Notes: generated by a model from the sequence alone, not told the origin. Shown: positions 21,681 through 32,333, numbered from the stretch's first letter. The stretch: 64,000 bases of DNA from Lithobates sylvaticus (GCA_028564925.1 CM053034.1:92017626-92081625), one strand, 5' to 3'. Made by a program: numbers and translations.

Positions 21681-22586
21681 GGGCCCATGCCCCACCCCTG
21701 TACACCTGGATAGGAGGGGCGGAAGGGGCGGCATATAGAAGATCCAAGACCCTCTATTTTCCTCCTGCAGTTACTGAAAGCCTACTTCTCCTCTCCCTCC
21801 CACCGATATTCAGAGGCTGCAGAAAGAAAATGGAGGGGATTGGTTCCTCTATATGCCCCCCCCGCTGCTCCTCCTATCCAGGTGAACAAGGGTGATACAT
21901 GGGCCCCTGAAGCATGGGGCTCGGTCGCCCCGGGGGTCAGGGGGGCCCTTCATGGTTTCTTGCACCGGGGCCCTGAAGGTTCTAGTTACGCCTCTGGTTT
22001 TACGCATCACATAGCATTTCGCTTTTAGGCCAAAAGGTTAATTTTTAGTCTCATCTGACCAGGGCACCTTCTTCCACATGTTTGTGTGTCCCCACATGGC
22101 TTCTCACAAACTGCAAACGGGACTTCTTATGGCTTTCTTTCAACAATGGCTTTCTTAATGCCACTTTTCTATAAAGGCCAGATTTGTGTGACTAATAGTT
22201 GTCCTGTGGACAGATTCTCCCACCTGAGCTGTGGATCTCTGCAGCTCCTCCAGAGTTGCCATGGGCCTCTTGGCCACTTCTCTAATTAATGCTCTCCTTG
22301 CTCAACCTGTCAGTTTAGGTGGACTGCCATATTTTGGTAGGCTTGCATTTGTGCTATACTCTTTCTATTTCCAGATGATGGATTGAACAGTGCTCTGTGA
22401 GATGTTCAAAGCTTGGGATTTTTTTTATAACTTAACTCTGCTTTAAACTTCTCCACATCTTTATCCTTGACCTGCCTGGTGTGTTCCTTAGCCTTTATGA
22501 TGCTGTTTGTTCCCTAAGGTTCTCTAACAAACCTCTGGGGGCTTCACAGAACATCTGTATTTATACTGAGATTAAATGACACACAG

Positions 22587-22872
22587 AGGTTGATTTACTA
22601 AAGGCTAATAGATTGTACACTTTTCAAAGTGCAGTTTCACTCTGCAAATGCAGTTGTTCCAAAGCTTAGGAAATAAGGTAAAGCTTCACATTACAAAGAA
22701 TAGCCAATCACCTTCAATGAAAAAAAAAACAGCATTTTTGCTTGCATTTGATTGGATGATGGAAGTCAGCAGAGCTCCCCCTCATTTACTAAGCTCTGGA
22801 GCAACTGCACTTACAGAGGACAACTGCACTTGCAAAAGTGCACAGTCTATTTTCCTTTAGTAAATCAACCCT
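22587..22872. mobile_element. MITE of the TTGATTTACTAAA family
   Basis: The inverted ends AGGTTGATTTACTAAAGG and CCTTTAGTAAATCAACCCT are flanked by ACAG on both sides (22583-22586 and 22873-22876), inside the Tc1 remnant. Related fragments lie at 17945-18205, 19715-19800 and 19998-20149. Confidence 0.8.
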
Positions 22873-23044
22873 ACAGGTGGAATCTATTTACCAATTAGGT
22901 GACTTCTGAAGGCAATAGGTTCCACTTTGTGTTGGTCTATCACATAAAATCCCAATAAAATACATTTACAATTTTGGTTGTAACATGACAAAATGTGGAA
23001 AATGTCAAGGGGTATGAATACTTTTTCAAGGCACTGTATTTTTC

Positions 23045-23575
23045 AGCCAACAAAGTTTGTTGCAGTAGTATGTACAGTACGTACATTGCAAGATTTTTTT
23101 TAACAAACTTTGTTGCAGGTTCCTACCTTTTGTTATTCTGAAGAAATGCCTGTGTGTTTTTCTGTGTCCATGTGGTAAGGTAATCTAATGGGAATGGTTT
23201 CCTAATTATCAACAAGCTATTGCATCTGCAGGGCTCTAATGAGGACATTTCCAGAGTTTGCATCCCTTAAGACGTGATTTCCTATTAGGAGTATCTCACC
23301 AATAATGAAATTTTTTGCTGCAGGGGATGCCTAATATAGGACTTGTTTCCGATTTTAGACATCCTCTGATATTTTGCAGACTTCTGGGAAAATCAGTGAG
23401 CCAATCACACAAGCAGGAAATTATGTTTGTGGTGGCGTCCTGTACATATTCTGTTTACAGAACACCTCCAGGCAGCCATATTGCACTGCATTTTACAGAA
23501 AATTACAGATCTGCAGATTGAAAAGGAAATTTAATTTTTTATATATTTTTGTATATGTTATATTATTTGTTTTGT
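23045..23575 (-). mobile_element. Fragment of the TTAA-type MITE found whole at 57650-58226
   Basis: Segments such as AACAAAGTTTGTTGCAG, CCTTTTGTTATTCTGAAGAA and the GCCAATCACACAAGCAGG neighbourhood recur in reverse orientation within 57650-58226. The termini are not preserved. Confidence 0.6.
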
Positions 23576-23594
23576 TATGTGCATGTACAACTAA

Positions 23595-23929
23595 AGGCCC
23601 ATACACACGATCTGACTTTTTGACAACAAACATGCAAATTAGCTGTGGCAACATCCGACTATGTGTATGCTCCATCGGACAAACTTTTTTGGTTTTCCTT
23701 TGGACTTTTGTTGGCTGTGCAAATGGACAAACTTTCCGGCAACAAAAGTCTGATGGAGCAAAGTCCGATCGTGTGTACAGAAAACCATAGGACTTTTGTA
23801 CAAAGTACAAACACGCATGCTCAGAACCAATGCAAAAGATCAGACAACAATACAGAAGTTGACAAGTTGCCCTTTGTACAGAAATCCACGGGAAAGTTTG
23901 TACAAAGTCCGATCGTGTGTATGAGGCTT
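23595..23929. mobile_element. PIF/Harbinger-like hairpin MITE
   Basis: The ends AGGCCCATACACACGATC and GATCGTGTGTATGAGGCTT are inverted, with TAA on both sides. A relative lies at 58525-58964. The short frames inside are mirror images from the hairpin, not genes. Confidence 0.75.
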
Positions 23930-24506
23930 TAAAGGCAAAACTTTTTTCAATTCTGGATAGAGTGGAGAGAGATTAGAACACCTGTCAGTTTTTATTGCTG
24001 TATGTGCCCACATTAGGGACACTCACCCTCTCTATTTGTCCTGTTTACAATTGTAAATTTTACCAAAGTAAAAGAAAATCCCAAATTTTAGGTTGTCCCC
24101 AGAAAAGTAATAGAGCGGAAATCTTCCAATGGGGACACTAGTTCTGGTGACCCGGGGGTTCACAAGGAATTCCCTTAATTTGCAGGGATTTCCTCTTACT
24201 TCCTGTTTGGCTATGGGACAGGAAGTAAAGCGATCTCTCAGCAATGGGGCACAGATGGCAAAACAAAAAATATGACAAGGGTTATACTTTAAAAAACTGG
24301 ACTTGGTTACGGATACTGAGTGGTGTGACCTAATTTGAGTGGAATGAGGCTAAACACATCTATATTTTCCCAAAAGATTAGAAAGTATATAATACTGCCA
24401 ATATCAATTACCATAACAAGCAAGTATGCACTGTATGTATTGATCATTACTGTAAAATATTTCAGGAAGATTATGACAGCTAAAGTAAAATATGAATATT
24501 TCTTAC
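23930..24506. other. Mucin intron DNA with a dispersed repeat fragment
   Basis: The segment at 23960-24245 (ACACCTGTCAG then TTTTATTGCTG, later ACTTCCTGTTTGGCTATGGG) resembles part of 43330-44030, so it is a dispersed repeat. No exon is seen until 24507. Confidence 0.5.
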
Positions 24507-24617
24507 CAAAAAGGTGATCTTGAGTCTGAATGAGCACACTGTGTTGCTCCCACTGCACATGATGGTCTTTAGAATGACCTGGAACTTGCCTTTTTTACGA
24601 TTGTTTGGGCAGAAATC
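24507..24617 (-). CDS. Mucin-like gene, exon encoding early VWD domain (D3)
   Basis: This is a 111-bp exon of 37 codons, phase 0 at both ends. The acceptor is CTTCCTTAAAG before GATTTCTGC and the donor is TTG followed by GTAAGA. The peptide runs DFCPNNRKKGKFQVILKTIM, then CSGSNTVCSFRLKITFL. It corresponds to the D-C-x-x-N...F-R-V-I-T-E-N-I-P-C-G...T-C-S-K-A-I-K-I-F-L block of gel-forming mucins. The two cysteines of the C...TVC pair are kept, but the usual NVPCG is TIMCSG, so the paralogue is divergent. It follows in frame after the VLVQ end of exon 30787-30649. Confidence 0.88.
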
Positions 24618-24680
24618 CTTTAAGGAAGACACACAAGAAAAATATGTTGACAATTAAATAGTCAGTTAAATAAACCCTTA

Positions 24681-25105
24681 GAGTCGGTTCACACCAGGGC
24701 GACTTAGGATCCGACTTCAGGTCGCCCCGAGACGCCCCAAGTCGCCCCAAGTTGCCCCCAAGTCGCGCTGTAATGTTAGCCTATGGAGCCGTCTTTATGC
24801 ACACTATAGAAGTCGCTCCGACTTCAAAAAAGGTTCCTGTACTACTTGAAATCGACTTCTAGGTGACTTGTATCCATTGAGTTCAATGGAAGTCGCCTGC
24901 AAGTCGGATCCCTGTTCATTTTGACCATCTCCTTCAGGCAAGTTCACAGGAAGTACAAAGGAATTTAACCTTGAAATTGCCTCGAAGTTGCCTTGCTGTT
25001 GCCTCGGAGTTGCCTTGCCGTTGCCTCGAAGTTGCCTTGAAGTTGCCTCGAAGTTGCCTGGCAAAGTCGTGCCGACTTTGTGGTCGCTGTAGTGTGAACC
25101 GGCAC
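24681..25105. mobile_element. PIF/Harbinger-like MITE with internal AAGTTGCCTCG repeats
   Basis: The ends GAGTCGGTTCACACC and AGTGTGAACCGGCAC are inverted, with TTA on both sides. Inside, 24975-25065 is a short tandem array of GTTGCCTCGAA-like units. Confidence 0.7.
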
Positions 25106-25106
25106 T

Positions 25107-25136
25107 TACAGTTTACTCATTTAAAAGAAATTGGAC
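25107..25136 (+). repeat. 30-bp direct repeat, left copy
   Basis: This 30-bp sequence starting TACAGTTTACTCATT recurs without mismatch at 27278-27307. The pair flanks 25137-27277 and reads as a long target-site duplication. Confidence 0.85.
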
Positions 25137-25302
25137 TTTTGTAGACATGAAAGTCTAAGTTCATTAGCGCAGTAGGCAGGAAGCAGTGGAAGAACTCTGG
25201 ACAGCCGCACATCGGAAAAAGATAAAATCTTGTGTAATTTATTGAAAAATGGGAATCACATCACATTCAATGGTCCACAGCAAAACAAAAGAGGGGGTAC
25301 AA

Positions 25303-25345
25303 AGCTGATGTGTTTCGCACTAAATAAAGTGCTTACTCATAGCTG
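25303..25345 (-). ncRNA. Degenerate hammerhead-like motif
   Basis: The minus strand reads CTATGAGTAA, a perfect 5-bp stem GCACT/AGTGC around TTATTT, then GAAACACATC. Compared with the hammerhead core (CUGANGA, stem II, GAAAC..RUC), the second half is kept and the CUGA half is damaged. It is probably a non-cleaving relic. Confidence 0.4.
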
Positions 25346-26002
25346 GCTATCTCTCAAATGAATATCAAATATATAGTCCTAAATGTGCATGTCACATGGT
25401 GAAATAATCAAAGGCTATTACAAACAGCTGGAGAACCATTCTAATTGGATCTCGTCATGTGTTCCCAAGCAGCCTAATTAAACTAAGAAAAGCCAATTGA
25501 AAAAAGCAAGCCAAAAAAGAAAAATAATATGCATACGTATATGGCAAAAATATGCATGTTATTTTAAAAAGAAATATGTGTATATAAAACCGTGTATAGA
25601 CCCACATTCATATGCCTATATATCCTAAAAAAAGACACAAAAGGAAAGTGTGTTGTGCACTAATAGAATGAAAATGTGAATAATGTATATAGATACGTAT
25701 ATAAACATGCATACCGGTATGAAATTGCATCTAAAGGGGTGTGAACATATAATATGTCAAAAAAAGAGTGAAATTAAGTGAAGGAAATTGAAAATGAAAA
25801 AGTGTTTTTCCCAAAGGAAAACATGTATTAATGTGTGTATACATGTGTAATCAACAATGTTGTATATCTATAATGTAGGTAAACATAAATAAATGTGAAA
25901 ATGCAGAAAAACCATCAAGCGCATATGTATAGTATATGTCCACATGCATATATAGTGCATGCGGAACACGCATGCACACAAGTGAAATGCATGATTAAAT
26001 GC

Positions 26003-26980
26003 TTAACCGCTTCCCGACCGCCTCCTGTAGATATACGTCAACAGAATGGCACGGGCAGGCAAAAGGACGTACCTGTACGTCCCCTTTAATTTGCCTGCCC
26101 GGGGGGACCCGGTCGGGAGCTCCGTGACCACGGCCGCGGGACCAGCGGACCCGATCGCCGCTGGTATCCCGCGATCGGGTTACGGAGCTGAAGAACGGGG
26201 AGAGGTCTATGTAAACAAACCTCTCCCCGCGCTTCCTACACTGACTGTCAGTGATCGGCGGTTCCCTGTCATCGGGAACGCCGATCAATGACGTCAGACG
26301 TACAGCCACGCCCCCCTACTGTAAAAAAAAACACAACACGTCACACTGACTCCTCCCCGCCCCCTAGTGGTTAACCCCCTAACTACAACTGTCATTTACA
26401 TAGGAATCAGTGCTATTTAAATAGCAGTGATTGCTGTATAAATGACAAATGTCCCAAAAATGTGTCAAAAATGTCCGATGTGTCCGCCAAAATGTCGCAG
26501 TCACAATAAAAATCGCTGATCGCCGCCATTACTAATAAAAAAAAAAATATTAATAAAAATGCTATAAAACTATCCCCTATTTTGTAAACGCTATAACTTT
26601 TGCGGAAACTAATCAATAATCGCTAATTGCGATTTTTTTTACCAAAAATATGTAGAAGAATACGTATCGGCCTAAACTGAGGAAAAAATATGTTTTTTTA
26701 TATATTTTTTGGGGATATTTATTATAGCAAAATGTAAAAAATATTGCATTTTTTTCAAAATTGTCGCTCTATTTTTGTTTATAGCGCAAAAAATAAAAAC
26801 CGCAGGGGCGATCAAATACCACCAAAAGAAAGCTCTATTTGTGGGAAAAAAAGGACGCCAATTTTGTTTTGGAGCCACGTCGCATGACCGCGCAATTGTT
26901 AGTTAAAGCGACGCAGTGCCGAATTGCAAAAAGGGGCCTGGTCCTTTGGCTGCCAATTGGTCCGGGGCTGAAGTGGTTAA
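26003..26980 (+). mobile_element. TTAA-target MITE, copy 2
   Basis: It is bounded by TTAA at 26003-26006 and 26977-26980, with ends TTAACCGCTTCCCGACCG and GGGGCTGAAGTGGTTAA. It is highly similar to 59802-60807 and, in reverse orientation, to 4073-5070. It lacks most of the GC-rich hairpin present in the other two copies. The shared 68-codon minus frame (26878-26672) shows no domain and is probably chance. Confidence 0.9.
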
Positions 26981-27277
26981 AGCAAATTATATGTTAAATA
27001 TCAACATAGGCTGCGTAGTCTGTGTCAAGTGTCCAACAAAAATAGTTGTTAATTTGTGATTATAAAAGGTTTAATTGTAAAATTAGCATTTGTATAGGAC
27101 CAGTATGGAAGGTTTAGACACTAGGTGTTGATCGTATAGGGTGTAAATCATAAGACCCTGTAGTTTCCATATCTCCCATAACAAATAAATAAACAGTATG
27201 GCCACGTATGTGTATATGTGAATAATTGAAAGTATAAATGACAAAAAAATTGAATAAAGATGTATGGAGACTATGTA

Positions 27278-27307
27278 TACAGTTTACTCATTTAAAAGAA
27301 ATTGGAC
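27278..27307 (+). repeat. 30-bp direct repeat, right copy
   Basis: Exact copy of 25107-25136, the right-hand member of the duplication flanking the hammerhead-motif insertion. Confidence 0.85.
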
Positions 27308-27483
27308 AGTAATTTTTTGTGAAAATAATGCATTGTAAGCATAGCTGAATGGAGAAAAGCAACTATGCTCTGAGCTGTGGAGCATCTTTGCCACACCATT
27401 ACAGGAAGTTGCATTAGATGGTCTTCACTAGCAGGCTCAACAGGTATTTTGTTGGAATTTATAGGGTAACTAAGGGAAACTAA

Positions 27484-28010
27484 GTGTGGATGCATTTATA
27501 TTTAAGAATCACAGGCTATGATGTTGTCCTCATATCCCTTCTGGACAACACCATGGATGAAATAATCAATGAAGTTGCCAATAGACCCAGAACCAAGTGT
27601 TTTAAGAAAAAAGAGAATCAGATATTACACAATCAGCATCAAGTAGGGTTTGTTTCAAATTTTCACTGCCAGTACAGGGAAATTGAGAATATATACAGAA
27701 AACACTGGCATATATTATGTAGAGACAGACACTTGGGAGGAATATTACCACAACAGCCGAGATTTATTTCTAAGAGGGCACCAAGCTTTGGGGACCAGGT
27801 CGTGAAAAAGATTTTGGATCCCCCAGGGGAGGGAATTATGAAAATTTACCTCAAAGGGTTCTTCTGTTGTAGAAGGTGCATTTGCTGTCAAACGGTGAAG
27901 GTGCAGAATAGGGGAATTACGGATATAACTAATAATGATAATGAAACATTTCCTATCAAAGAATTTATCACATGTAATTCCTCCTTTGTTGTATATCTAA
28001 TGTTGTATAC
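27484..28010 (+). pseudogene. Penelope-like element fragment, RT tail to GIY-YIG linker
   Basis: The plus-strand frame contains a NIYRKHWHIL block, KRAPSFGDQVVKKILDPP, then KGFFCCRRCICCQTVK and FPIKEFITCNSSFVVYL. This order (KHW, a RAP block, a Cys-rich CxRCxCCK block, then the CxSxxVVYL lead-in to GIY-YIG) is typical of Penelope-like elements downstream of their RT. The GIY-YIG nuclease itself is absent, because a minisatellite starts at about 28010. The N-terminal part is also missing. It is a fragment. Confidence 0.7.
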
Positions 28011-28262
28011 TGCCCCACTGACACGACCACTGCCCAACTGACACCGACCACTGTCCCACTGACACCGTCCACTGCCCCACTGACACTAACCACTACCCCA
28101 CTGACACTGACTCCGTCCACTGCCGCACTGACACGACCACTGACACCAACCACTACCCCACTGACACTGACTCCGTCCACTACCCCACTGACTCCGTCCA
28201 CTGCCCCACTGACACCGTCCACTGCTTCACTGACACAGACCACTGACCCACTGACACCAACC
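28010..28262. repeat. Minisatellite of CCACTGACACCGTCCACTGCC-type units
   Basis: About a dozen imperfect units of 18-24 bp (CCCACTGACACCGTCCACTG). A related CACTGACACCA motif recurs at 18590-18760. Frames across it are repeat artefacts. Confidence 0.85.
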
Positions 28263-28514
28263 ACCCCCTTTCCCAAAAGCACTGTGAAAAAATATATTTA
28301 AAAAATAAAACCCCACCCTCCCATCATTGTTAGAATAGTACACAAATAAATAGTAAAAAAAATAATTTAAAAAATCCACTGGTCCCAAAAAAACTTTTGA
28401 AAAAAAAAAAATGTAATTGTAAAATAGAAAAATAATCTGACACTTTCCACTATCCTGACACCATCCTGCATGTACTACCCACCACTGTACACTCCGCAAT
28501 CCTGTGAATTGCAC

Positions 28515-29290
28515 CACGTTGCTGTTCAGATCACAAGCAATGTCTGTGCAATGCGATTTCAGCCATACAAACTGTATGGCTGAAATTGCATCACATTAGG
28601 ACCAAACTCGCACAGGACTCTTTTTTTGGTCCGCACCAGAATCGCATGGGTGTTCACACCTATGCAATCCAATTCATGTCCTAATTGTCAGTTTGCAGGG
28701 CGATATGCGAGCTGAAATGGGGGTGTCGTTAACATTGTATGACACTCCCCAGGAGTTCGCATATGGCAGCGTGAACTGCCGTGCGAATCGGATGCGATGT
28801 GGGAACCAGCAGTGGATTCGCAGGGTTCCCGAATCGCAGCCTTGGTGGGAACAGTCAGGTGACATTTGTAGGCTGTATGCTTTGAGGCTCGGTGTGTGTG
28901 ACTCCAGTGTGAACCGAGCCTCAAAGCATACAGCCTACAAATGTCACCTGACTGTTCCCACCAAGGCTGCGATTCGGGAACCCTGCAAATCCACTGCGAG
29001 TTCTCACATCGCATCCGACTCGCATGGCAGTTCACGCTGCCATATGCGAACTGCTGGGGAGTGTCATACAATGTAACGACACCCCCATTTCAGCTCACAC
29101 ATGACACTGCAAACTGAGAGTTAGGACATAATCGGATCACATAGGTGTGAACACCCATGCGATTCTGGTGCGGACCAAAAATAGGGTCCTGTGCGAGTTT
29201 GGTCGTAATGCGGTGCTATATCACACATACTATCTGTATGGCTGAAATTGCACTACACGGACATCACATGTGATTTGCACTGCAGTGCGG
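28515..29290. repeat. Long near-perfect inverted repeat (hairpin element)
   Basis: Two arms of about 375 bp (about 28515-28892 and 28914-29290) mirror each other around a loop of about 21 bp; CAAAGCATACAGCC and its complement flank the loop. The right outer edge (CTGGTGTGATCTGGCCCTAA) looks like a Harbinger-type terminus. The mirrored 127-codon frames come from the symmetry. Confidence 0.85.
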
Positions 29291-30648
29291 TGGGAATCAC
29301 GTGCGATCTCGTACAGCACACTGGTGTGATCTGGCCCTAAGCTCATTCAGCCTTACTGGGTGTAATTATAAAAAGTGAGAAATCCACCCCTTCCCCACAT
29401 AACAAATCCTGATGATGGAAAGGAATGTTGAAACTGTGATCAGGTGACCTCAGACACACACACTGCACTATAACAATCATCAGATCACTGCATGTTCTAC
29501 TCTGCCCAGCTCTGACTACATACATCTCCCCTATATTCTTCTTGCTGTTCTTGCTGCAGAATACATTTCCTTTCACCCTGGTCTGTGGATCACATCCCAC
29601 GATGAGAAACATTCAGTCAAAACACAGTAAAGGCAGCCAATCCTGGGAGAGCTGGAGGGGAGGGGAGGGGGATGTGAATTGTGAACTTTTTACACAGGAT
29701 TTGCCTGTCTCAGGCTAGTGCAGGAGATATGTAAATCACCTGTCACTCACAGCAAGGGGGAGTTTTTGACAAAGTTTTTAAGACTTTGTCAAGATTTCTC
29801 TAACTGAACAATAAAAGAGGATTGCTCAGGCCTCAAGAAAATCTGTGTGGCAAGACTGGGCTCAAATGAAATGATTCTCTACATTATGACATCAAAAAAA
29901 TAAAAATAAAATCGGGTTTACATCCACTTTAATTCCCAAAAAATCCACCACAGTTATTATTTTTAAATTATATAAAATATTAACAATTTTAATTATAATC
30001 TTTATTAACGCCTCTAACGGGCAAAAGCATGTCAATACATTCTGTACATATACATACAAGTGGTAATATTAACCAAATAACAGAACACAAAAGTATCGAA
30101 TGGGCCAGATTGTAAATTAAAAAAAATAAGATATATATTTCTATTCGTTGCCGTAAAAAAAAAGACTTAAGTTCATGACTTAAGATTACCCGCATCCATT
30201 TTCCTCTATTCAATTTAACGAGAAATAAAACAACAAACAGACCAAAAAAAAACTAAAAAGAGTCATAATTATTGTTGGTTTTGTATTGTAGGCTAATTCT
30301 AACGTTTATTTACATTCCCCCAAAGGGTCAAACCCTCTGTCGATAGAGCAAACTGTTTCCACAGTTTCCAAGCTATCTGATACTTTCGCTGTTGGTGTTG
30401 TGTAGTCAATACTTATGACTTATTAACAATTTTAAAGTTACAGGTATCCAAAACAATGGCGCCCTGACTCCTGACATATAAAAGGGTTGGGTTCCTCTAC
30501 TCCAGAAGACACAGTCGAAAATACATTAGGATGGCCCAGGGTGAAGGGTTATTGTTCACGGGTGTGGGTTGGAAAAACTCTGAATTAAAATAGTTACATT
30601 TGATATTTATTAAAATACTCATCCAAAGAAACAAAATCAAATCAGTAC
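29291..30648. other. Mucin intron DNA, no gene seen
   Basis: There is a purine-rich stretch at 29645-29670. At about 29995-30480 AATCTTTATTAAC, then CAATACATTCTGTAC, resembles the 3' tails of the LINEs here and could be a 5'-truncated minus-strand LINE (weak). No exon precedes 30649. Confidence 0.4.
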
Positions 30649-30787
30649 CTGAACCAGGACATAATCACAGTCACCACTAAAATCTCTCCTGGATTTATCA
30701 AATGAGATGAGATGACCATTTCCATATACTGTGCAGGTCCTTGGGCAATGCTTCCTAGTACAAGTCCACTTTCTGTTTTTACACATA
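30649..30787 (-). CDS. Mucin-like gene, exon joining VWC-like end to VWD start
   Basis: This is a 139-bp exon with acceptor TTGCTTATTCCACAG and donor CAG followed by GTACTG. The first base completes a codon begun in exon 43240-43089 (TG+T = Cys), giving CNKCMCKNRKWTCTRKHC. It continues CPRTCTVYGNGHLISFD, then FSGDCDYVLVQ. This is the hallmark entry into a mucin VWD domain (family pattern C-P-x-T-C-x-V-Y-G-x-G-H-Y-x-T-F-D...GDCEYxLVQ). All expected cysteines are present. It ends in phase 0 and joins exon 24617-24507. The calcium-binding, disulfide-rich D assembly made here packs and polymerises the secreted mucin in the late secretory pathway. Confidence 0.93.
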
Positions 30788-30987
30788 CTGTGGAATAAGC
30801 AAAGAGAAGCATTTGTATCATGCATTTAAAGTTAAAGAGAACCTGTCAGATATAAAACAATAAAGTATTGAAAATCAAACGGACACAATATAGAAAATAA
30901 AAAAGAAAATAAGACTGCGCTAAACTCTATTCGAATCCCTAACAATTATACAGGCTGCTGCTCAAGGTGGGATACACACACAGATAA

Positions 30988-32168
30988 TAGATTTGTAATA
31001 AAGAGCTGCACCAATTATGCTAAAACATTAAGAAAAGCTAAATACACTTCAGTAAGTACAAATAAAAATACTTACAATAATTTTAGATGTAAACCCAGAT
31101 ATACCACGAGATTATGAACATAAAACTAAAACCAAAATGAATGGTCATGTATTAAAGTGGTTGTAAACCCTCGTTTACAACTTTATGTTACAGGTAAGCC
31201 TATATTAAGGCTTACCTGTAGCTAACAAGGATATCTCCTAAACCTGCACGGTTTAGGAGATATACCTGTATTTGCATGTGCCCACGTCATGCAGCACATG
31301 CGCACTTGAGACAACTGAAGCAACGGCGCTATATGCCGATGCTTCAGTTGTACTGTGCCGCTCTCGTGCGCATGCGCGGAGTGACGGCATCGCGGCTCTG
31401 GCTAATCACAGCGCCAGAGCCGCGATACCCGGAAGTCACTCCGGGAGAACATGTCGGAGGGGGAGAAGAGGACCGATGCCGGGGCTTCGATCTGAGGTAA
31501 GTTATATATAATTAGCTAGTATGCTATGCATACTAGCTAATTATGCCTTTGTCTTGCAGGGTTTTTTTTTTATTTTATTTTTTTTTGAGGGTTTACCTCT
31601 TTAAAGTTCATATAACAATAAAATTTGCTCAATGGATATACATAAAAGTCCTCTGGCAGCAGAAAGGATGATAATGACACTGCACCCATCCAAACGTGAC
31701 TCAGATTGTACACCTCTGTGACTTGCGTGTACAGTTGGTGAAAAGTGCCCGACACCCTAGATTACAATGTGCTTACCAGACGGTAAAGCAGATAAAGCTT
31801 TTAGTGGGAGCCAATCAGAAAACTGATGCGAGTGTCCCTGGCTTCTCTCTCTCCCGATCCACAGCCTCCACCAATTAAAGTTATTGGGTGTTAAACTTCC
31901 ATATGCTCATTGGGATCTAATCACTAATTGCAAAGAAGTTCCTAATTTTTCTTTCCAGGCTCCACACACTCCAACATTGAGCAAATGTTATTGTTATATG
32001 AACTTTAATACATGACCATTTGTTTTGGTTTTAGTTTTATGTTCATAATCTCGTGGTATATCTGGGCTCACATCTAAAATGATTGTAGGTATTTTTATTA
32101 GTACTAACTGAAGTGTATCTAGCTTTTCTTAATGTTTTAGTATAATTGGCGCAGCTCTTTATTACAAT
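30988..32168. mobile_element. Long inverted-repeat element hosting a TTAA MITE
   Basis: The left arm (30988-31155 plus 31605-31634) and right arm (31972-32168) are inverted copies; TTTGTAATAAAGAGCTGC and its complement lie at the edges. The left arm is interrupted at TTAA by the MITE 31156-31604, whereas the right arm keeps the uninterrupted sequence. The middle (31635-31971) is unique, with no gene seen. No TSD was established, so the superfamily is unknown. Confidence 0.75.
31156..31604 (+). mobile_element. TTAA-target MITE
   Basis: The ends AGTGGTTGTAAACCCTC and GAGGGTTTACCTCT are inverted, with TTAA at 31152-31155 and 31601-31604. It has internal stem-loops (GAGATATCCTTG region; TAGCTAGTATGCTATGCATA). 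The sister arm of the host palindrome preserves the empty site. Confidence 0.88.
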
Positions 32169-32333
32169 ATAGAAAATGCTTTTGTAAATTTGTGCTGCCG
32201 GGTGCCTTTGGTGCCTTCTCTTTAATCCTCTGTCTTCTGAGTCATATGTTCTCAGTTGTGTCCAGAATGAAGCAACTATAACTATGCAGCATTATAAAAA
32301 AAATAATCTGTCATGAGTAAAGTATGGGTTTCT

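Larger units (their letters stand above)
20291..21996. mobile_element. hAT-like non-autonomous element filled with satellites
   Basis: Ends CAGTGGCGGAACTA and TAGTTACGCCTCTG are inverted copies. The flanks GATTTACG (20283-20290) and GTTTTACG (21997-22004) form an 8-bp duplication with one mismatch, as expected for hAT. There is no transposase. The inside is mainly two tandem arrays, 20388-20820 and 20990-21680. Confidence 0.85.
20150..23038 (-). mobile_element. Tc1/mariner-like transposon remnant with nested insertions
   Basis: The minus-strand end at about 23038 has the familiar Tc1-like terminus (CAGTGCCTTGAAAAAGTATT next to TA). Transposase remnants read on the minus strand; near 20205-20245 they encode VKHGGGSIML followed by GCFSSAGTGKL, and KEHTRQVKDKDVEKF lies near 22450-22500. 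Stops and frameshifts are frequent. A hAT-like element (20291-21996) and a MITE (22587-22872) sit inside it. The left terminus is missing. Confidence 0.85.
25137..27277 (-). mobile_element. Hammerhead-motif retroelement insertion with 30-bp TSD
   Basis: The insertion is bounded by the 30-bp direct repeats. On the minus strand it carries a hammerhead-like motif (25345-25303), then AATAAA about 90 nt downstream. No ORF is seen, and much of 25480-25990 is AT-rich simple sequence. A TTAA MITE (26003-26980) was inserted later. Variable, long duplications and hammerhead motifs are known for Penelope-like elements and related non-autonomous elements; that assignment is inference. Confidence 0.6.

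Noticed and set aside
28688-29076. Two 127-codon frames on opposite strands with similar sequence
   Set aside because: They arise from the perfect inverted repeat at 28515-29290.
30931-30945. TTCGAATCCC resembling a tRNA T-loop
   Set aside because: No matching A box or cloverleaf could be read around it.
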